Shown: positions 7,001 to 10,652 of the stretch, piece after piece
Numbering within the stretch: position 1 is the stretch's first letter
Layout of the letters: each line of letters opens with the position of its first letter
NCBI RefSeq assembly: GCF_000003605.2
Contig: NW_003140824.1
Coordinates: 72,011 to 82,662 of the forward strand
Direction: 5' to 3'
DNA length: 10,652 nucleotides
Source of the DNA: Saccoglossus kowalevskii
Lineage: Eukaryota > Hemichordata > Enteropneusta > Harrimaniidae
The notes under the pieces: model-generated
What the model was told of the DNA's origin: nothing
The model's input: only the letters and a program-made list of their open reading frames with translations
Database searches by the model: none
Made by a program: the position numbers and the translations under genes

Positions 7001-10000
7001 TACACAGACTTCCTATGCCATCAGTTAGTACCTTCCATGGTGGGCCATTCAAGATGAAAGAAACTATTGCAGAATTAACAATAATTAATAATTTTTGCTG
7101 AATTAAAAAGTACATCGCCTGAAATTTCATTACAGTGTCGCCCAGTGTCATTTTTCAAATACATTTGCTTTTATTTTATTGGTAAAAAGTATATTCTAAA
7201 CAAAGTTTCAAATAGAAATGAAAACCAACTGCATTGCGTTAGCAAACGATCACAGTTGCGCAATCCGGTCATGCGTTTCGCATTTGTTGATTATTACTCA
7301 GTAGTGATTATAATAACGCACAAAAAAATAAATTCGTTGAATTGTTATGAGATTCAAATAAAATTCAACTTAGTTTCATCGTAAGCAAATGATTCCGATC
7401 GTATATTGAGTTGAGCTAATAGGTCAACTCGCTAATTAACCAATCAAAATGCTGGATGATGCCAACATGTTCAAATCACCATAGCTCATTTAAATATGTT
7501 AATGTATTGAACACAACGCGGAAGATTTGCCGATGTTGTAGTAGCTTCTTTGGCTTGGATTTTGATGGGAAAATGGTATGATTTTTTTTAAATAAAAGAA
7601 ATACATGTAGTTGTTTTCAAAGATGAACTTAGCATTAGAAGAATAATTTAACATTGTTTACAGTGATAACAGTCTTTTGTCCAAACGAAGCTTACCCATT
7701 CACGCAAGTCACAATAAACACGCTCTTGAATAAAAACTTAAATAGACTGATTTAGGCGTCAGGAAAGATTGAAATGTCTGATAAATTACGACAAAATATT
7801 TTAAAAAATAAATGTAAAAACTGCCAAAACATCGTCCATTTGGTCCCATTTTTTTAACGCGAGCATATTATATATGCGCATTATGAAACTACGGTCATCA
7901 CACATGCTCACTGGGTTTGTTTAGCTGTGAAGGGTTGAAATACGTATTTCACAACTGGAAATTCAACAGACAAACTAGTTACTTCACAGATTTCACATGT
8001 TTTAAATATTAGCAACTGTAACAAAAACAAGATTTCGAGAGTCTACAACAAAAAATCCTAAGGACTCCTAAAAATATTATTGTAGAGAAAGTGTCTAGAC
8101 ATATATTATATGGTCACGTTAAAAAATCGTTGAGGTTATATCATATTCCGTTAGTACCTCCATGATACAATGTAACAACAGGATTGCGTGAATCCACTTT
8201 TACCATTGGTTGACTATGTCCGCAAAGGTCAATGTCATGACAACCAGACAACGGTTCATTTTCTGTCTAGTTCCCAGCAACATGTCCATTCACAGGTTGC
8301 CGTACACACAAAACCCGCCAAGCTTTACAGGGACTCGGGACTTAGACTAGCAGTATACACATTTTTTATTTAGTTCATATATGGCATCATAATTTTATTT
8401 TTGAAGATCTATTTTCGTTAAGTGTGGTGCCGACCAGAAATAAAACGGCACGTCAGCGATTTAAAAAAACATCAACGCTGAATTCCACCAATTTACATAC
8501 AAGTTATAAGTTTACAAGTTGAAAACACAAACTTCCACACAATACCATTTCTTACAGTGTATCTATTCACAATTTGTAAAAATTGCAAAGTTCGACCTGC
8601 AGTTTCACTGTCTCCCAGGCCGATCACGTTGTTTCAAAGGACTATTAAGACAAACATGGACAATGACACTCAATTTATCCACTGTAGCACATTTCCGATG
8701 AATGAACGATACAACAATGTCCATTTCGACACATTTACATACCTCCCCAGCTAGTATCAAGAGATGAATTGTCCCAAAAGTTGAATGGCTGTAATCCCTC
8801 ATTGTACACGCTTTGTAAGAGTAGGTAGCAATGCTGTCGGGTTTGCCTATTGGTCAAGACTAGTGAATTTATTTTGTAGATTAATTTAACTCTTACATGT
8901 ACAACAGTGAATAATATGAGGTCGATGCAACGGCGTACTGTCTGATTGCATACTTTGAGGTATCCTCGTAATAACCTTATTATTATACATCTTTTTCTTC
9001 CAAGGATACATCATGGGAATCTGGAAATCCAAAAAGTTTAGAACGAAATCAGCGAAATTTGTGTGGAGTCCATGTTTGTTTTAATTATTATAGAACGCTT
9101 ACGTGCATAAGCATTCCATATTTGGAATTCGCATTTCCTAACATGGTAGAATGAAAATACCTCGTAAAAAACCGCAAAATTATGGCACGTTGTAGCCTAT
9201 GGCGTTACGTTGGCAGATGTATAATAATGATAATTACTTTTTAATTTTTTCTCAAAGAACAAGAAATTATACAAGACTATGAGAAAAGCAGACAGATTGA
9301 TGAAGCTGCGCTCTGTGCTGCTGTGGAGAAACTGGAAACAGATGAACTTATATGCCCTGTGTGTAGAAAGTAGGTGGCATTGCTGACTGTCAAGTCAACC
9401 TTTACCATTAACATGAGCAGATGGAAGTTGTTTACACCATGCAAGAAACAAAACACTCTTTCGTTGATTATATGAGGCTGTCACCTGATATCACTGGTTG
9501 CTACGAGTGACGTCATGGATTAGTATCATCCACGAATCGAAGGTGATGGGATAATACACCCTTTGACTCCACAAGTATCAACCAGCTTTACAAATAAGTA
9601 ATATCAGGGGATAACTTATTACATGACTAAATCTGAATGGCAAACCAAAAGAGAAATTGTGATTTTTTTCTATGGTGAAACTATGCTTACGCATCATGTA
9701 TTAATTTATGCTAAAAATATCATATGCTAATTTCACAAAACGTGTCTAAGCCTGTTGGTGTCCACTAATGATTTTTTTAGAGCTATTTTTTCAAAATTAT
9801 CATTATTCATCATTATCATAAATTATTGTCATTGCATCATCAATTGTTATCCAGTCTGAGATTCTCAGCAATAAAAATTGTAACGTTGCATACCAGTACT
9901 ACTAGTATACACACTGCATATCATGCATATCACCACTTTCAGTGTGAAATATCAGTCAAATTTGTAGAATTGTACATAACCCCCAAATTATATGATGGAT

Positions 10001-10334
10001 TATTAAAATATGACTATTATTATACAATTTGTTGCCACAAGAAGACAATCCCAACCTGTAAAGAGACAATGCATCTCCGTTGCCTTGGTTTATAGGCACT
10101 GTAGCTGTGGCAGCCAATAGAATGTACCGGTATAATTTTTTTCACAACCCAGTGAATGTCTCCGCAAAATCCGCTCAAATTAAACTTAGTGAATATTTCT
10201 CCTAATATATATGCATTATGATTGCATAGAGATCAGAGCATATCATTTGAATTTTTTTTCTTCTTCACAGAAACCCATTGAATCAGAATAAATCAGTTAT
10301 ATTCTGTGCTTGTGGTATGAGAATTGATACAGAG
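3939..10334 (+). CDS. RPAIN: RPA-interacting protein (RIP-alpha), 5 exons seen, 3' end beyond window
   Basis: RPAIN binds replication protein A and brings it into the nucleus through importin-beta; it acts in DNA replication and repair. Joining 3939-4037, 5015-5200, 6458-6533, 9258-9369 and 10271-10334 gives one open frame of 179 residues. Seen directly: a basic N-terminus with P25-P26-W27-K28 leading into R34-C35-F36-D37-R38-L39-R40 (vertebrate RPAIN has PPWKEAFRQRCLERMR here); V69-M70-E71-E72-E73-W74; an acidic middle with the D-Y-E-K-S motif; and C153-P-V-C156 followed by C170-A-C172-G, the start of the C-terminal zinc finger. This matches the three RPA_interact domains (N, M, C) in order. 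Vertebrate RPAIN is about 219 residues, so roughly 40 residues, including the remaining zinc ligands, should lie to the right. It faces the cysteine-rich gene head to head. Introns 1-4 are 977, 1257, 2724 and 901 bp. Confidence 0.94.
4118..4255 (+). CDS. Possible alternative terminal exon of RPAIN in intron 1
   Basis: An acceptor-like AAATTCAG at 4110-4117 opens a frame in phase 0 with exon 1. It runs 45 codons (A-P-R-P-G-S-G-S, a Gln/Arg-rich helix-like stretch, then C-I-L-C-H) to TAA at 4253. Use of this exon would give a ~78-residue protein with the conserved N-terminal box only. A donor-like AGAA|GTAAAC overlaps the stop, but splicing there would break the RPAIN frame. I found no similarity to known RPAIN, and an open frame of 45 codons can occur by chance. 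Confidence 0.22.
   Translation, partial: APRPGSGSQLEQQLRDSRRVRGVIADTMFSIEQKTRCILCHSNKK
4256..5014 (+). other. Remainder of RPAIN intron 1
   Basis: AT-rich intron sequence. It includes a GC-richer patch near 4860-4920 with a CCATGG palindrome, and two copies of CCCTAA at 4707-4719. No gene was recognised. Confidence 0.7.
5015..5200 (+). CDS. RPAIN: RPAIN coding exon 2 (residues 34-95)
   Basis: The exon begins after an AAAACAG acceptor with a weak pyrimidine tract and ends at GAC|GTAAGA, phase 0 on both sides (62 codons). It encodes R-C-F-D-R-L-R, a Gln/Arg helix and V-M-E-E-E-W, all matching vertebrate RPAIN. The frame stays open to 5416 past the donor, but similarity to RPAIN stops at the donor. 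Confidence 0.94.
5250..5492. mobile_element. Short TTAA-flanked MITE, piggyBac-like
   Basis: TTAACC-T-TTTCA-C-CACCAG (5250-5268) is the reverse complement of 5474-5492 at 17 of 19 positions, and weaker similarity continues inward. Both ends are TTAA followed by CC(C/T)TTT, the target site and terminal style of piggyBac elements. The 243-bp body has no transposase frame, so it would be a non-autonomous element. It lies in RPAIN intron 2, 49 bp after exon 2. Confidence 0.65.
5509..5570 (+). repeat. Left terminal inverted repeat of the 669-bp element
   Basis: Starts CAGCAAGTCTC and ends GGCTAACTG. It differs from its partner at six positions over 62 bp, so the element is moderately old or the TIRs have drifted. 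Confidence 0.85.
6116..6177 (-). repeat. Right terminal inverted repeat of the 669-bp element
   Basis: Reverse complement of the left TIR at 56 of 62 positions, ending TTTGCTG followed by TA. Confidence 0.85.
6178..6457 (+). other. End of RPAIN intron 2
   Basis: AT-rich intron remainder leading to a T-rich acceptor at 6457. No feature was seen. Confidence 0.7.
6458..6533 (+). CDS. RPAIN: RPAIN coding exon 3 (residues 96-120 plus 1 nt)
   Basis: The exon follows a strong TGAATTTTTTAG acceptor and ends at AAG|GTAAAG in phase 1. Its 25 codons are acidic, with M-E-E-I-K-V-E-L-L matching the L-E-E-I-Q-Q-E-L-I segment of vertebrate RPAIN. The donor is placed after G6533 rather than before it because only that choice keeps the frame with exon 4. 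Confidence 0.9.
6534..9257 (+). other. RPAIN intron 3 (2.7 kb)
   Basis: The largest intron seen. It holds a 16-bp perfect palindrome (6697-6712), a GTTGCGCAAT C/EBP-type site (7255-7264), a CCAAT box near 7440, a 16-bp palindrome (7936-7951) inside 8-bp inverted repeats, and two adjacent small hairpins (9097-9128). Several 60-80 codon open frames occur, but none has a recognisable domain or splice-consistent context. Confidence 0.75.
7255..7264. promoter_or_regulatory. Consensus C/EBP-type site
   Basis: GTTGCGCAAT exactly matches the RTTGCGYAAY consensus of C/EBP and PAR bZIP factors. It lies in a locally CpG-richer part of intron 3, so it could belong to an intronic enhancer; this is inference from a 10-bp motif. 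Confidence 0.25.
9258..9369 (+). CDS. RPAIN: RPAIN coding exon 4 (ends in first zinc-finger pair)
   Basis: The exon follows a TTTTTTCTCAAAG acceptor. The split codon G|AA gives Glu, then E-I-I-Q-D-Y-E-K-S, close to vertebrate S-I-I-S-E-Y-E-K-S. It ends with L-I-C-P-V-C-R, the first Cys pair (C153, C156) of the zinc finger, and a GTAGGT donor in phase 2. A TAG lies immediately after the exon in the same frame, so retention of this intron would truncate the protein in the middle of the finger. Confidence 0.93.
9370..10270 (+). other. RPAIN intron 4
   Basis: A 901-bp intron from GTAGGT to a TTCTTCTTCACAG acceptor. It contains the fold-back at 9484-9608. TCAGGGGATAACTT at 9604-9617 is repeated exactly at 10402-10415 in the next intron. 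No gene was recognised. Confidence 0.7.
9484..9608. repeat. Small fold-back sequence in RPAIN intron 4 with a CRE-like centre
   Basis: CCTGATATCAC (9484-9494) and CTGGTTGCTAC (9494-9504) recur inverted at 9598-9608 and 9575-9585, each with one mismatch. The two blocks touch on the left but are 12 bp apart on the right. TGACGTCA (9508-9515) lies inside. It may be a decayed MITE or fold-back repeat. Confidence 0.5.
10271..10334 (+). CDS. RPAIN: RPAIN coding exon 5 (second zinc-finger Cys pair)
   Basis: The exon follows a TTTTTTTCTTCTTCACAG acceptor and ends at GAG|GTGAGT, phase 0. It encodes V-I-F-C170-A-C172-G-M, matching V-V-V-C-Q-C-G-L of vertebrate RPAIN, which supplies the second metal-binding pair. 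Following coding exon(s), with the remaining Cys/His ligands and the stop codon, are not in the window. Confidence 0.92.
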
Positions 10335-10652
10335 GTGAGTATGTATATTTGTTTGTAAAATGTGTCTACAGTTGATGCTGTATTTTCTATGAACAAGTTG
10401 GTCAGGGGATAACTTTTCGCTCACATGATCAACTCTTCATGACAAAAAAGATAGAAAGCACATGTAAAGTTGCAACCACTGTTAATTTTTGATGTTCAGA
10501 ATTACGAACCCTGTATCTTGTTTTTGGACATTACTATATTTGTTTTATTAATAGTGCATTTGCTTGGATAAGTTATATTTTAATGATCAGGACCATTATT
10601 ATACATCTGATATGAAAAACAATAGAAACTACCCATCCGTGAAATGATGTAC
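10335..10652 (+). other. Start of RPAIN intron 5
   Basis: AT-rich intron from a GTGAGT donor to the window edge. No further RPAIN exon was found, so the C-terminal zinc-finger remainder lies to the right. Confidence 0.7.

Noticed and set aside
8605-8802. Overlapping 60-65 codon frames on both strands in intron 3
   Set aside because: No domain, no splice-consistent ends and no compositional difference from the surrounding intron.

Overview
The window is AT-rich metazoan nuclear DNA. It holds parts of two intron-containing protein genes arranged head to head, with GT-AG introns, microsatellite DNA and short non-autonomous DNA transposons. There are no bacterial operons, ribosome binding sites, rRNA or tRNA genes. 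Intron sizes (about 0.1-2.7 kb), AT-richness and short motifs such as ACATGTA and ACCGGTAT suggest a marine invertebrate (a lophotrochozoan or an invertebrate deuterostome), but the sequence alone does not fix the species.

The plus-strand gene (3939 to beyond the right edge) is recognisably RPAIN (RPA-interacting protein, RIP-alpha). RPAIN escorts the single-stranded-DNA-binding complex RPA into the nucleus. Five coding exons (3939-4037, 5015-5200, 6458-6533, 9258-9369, 10271-10334) join without a frame break into 179 residues. They cover the N-terminal PPWK...R-C box, the V-M-E-E-E-W motif, the acidic middle and the first two cysteine pairs of the C-terminal zinc finger. The last ~40 residues lie off the window.

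The minus-strand gene starts at 2095 and runs leftward. Exons 2081-2095, 1568-1684, 1210-1365 and 547-624, all joined in phase 0, encode a small single-pass membrane protein. It has a Ser/Thr/Glu-rich N-terminus, a ~21-residue hydrophobic segment and an extremely cysteine-rich tail (18 Cys in 78 residues). I do not recognise the family. The tail contains the same C-x2-C-x2-C-xn-CC unit twice, in consecutive exons. The 3' end is ambiguous: two possible terminal exons (425-433 or 310-405) are both in phase.

The ~1.84 kb between the two start codons holds a YY1-like ATGGCG hairpin, a CCAAT/E-box cluster, a 43-bp perfect palindrome and an uninterrupted (AATA)36 microsatellite. Introns of RPAIN carry at least two inverted-repeat transposon relics: a TTAA-flanked piggyBac-type MITE (5250-5492) and, 16 bp away, a TA-flanked element with 62-bp terminal inverted repeats (5509-6177). 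Most other short open frames are chance frames in introns and low-complexity DNA. No clearly novel multi-gene system is visible. The best leads are the cysteine-rich membrane protein, its possible alternative first exon, a possible alternative terminal exon in RPAIN intron 1, and the two adjacent transposon relics.
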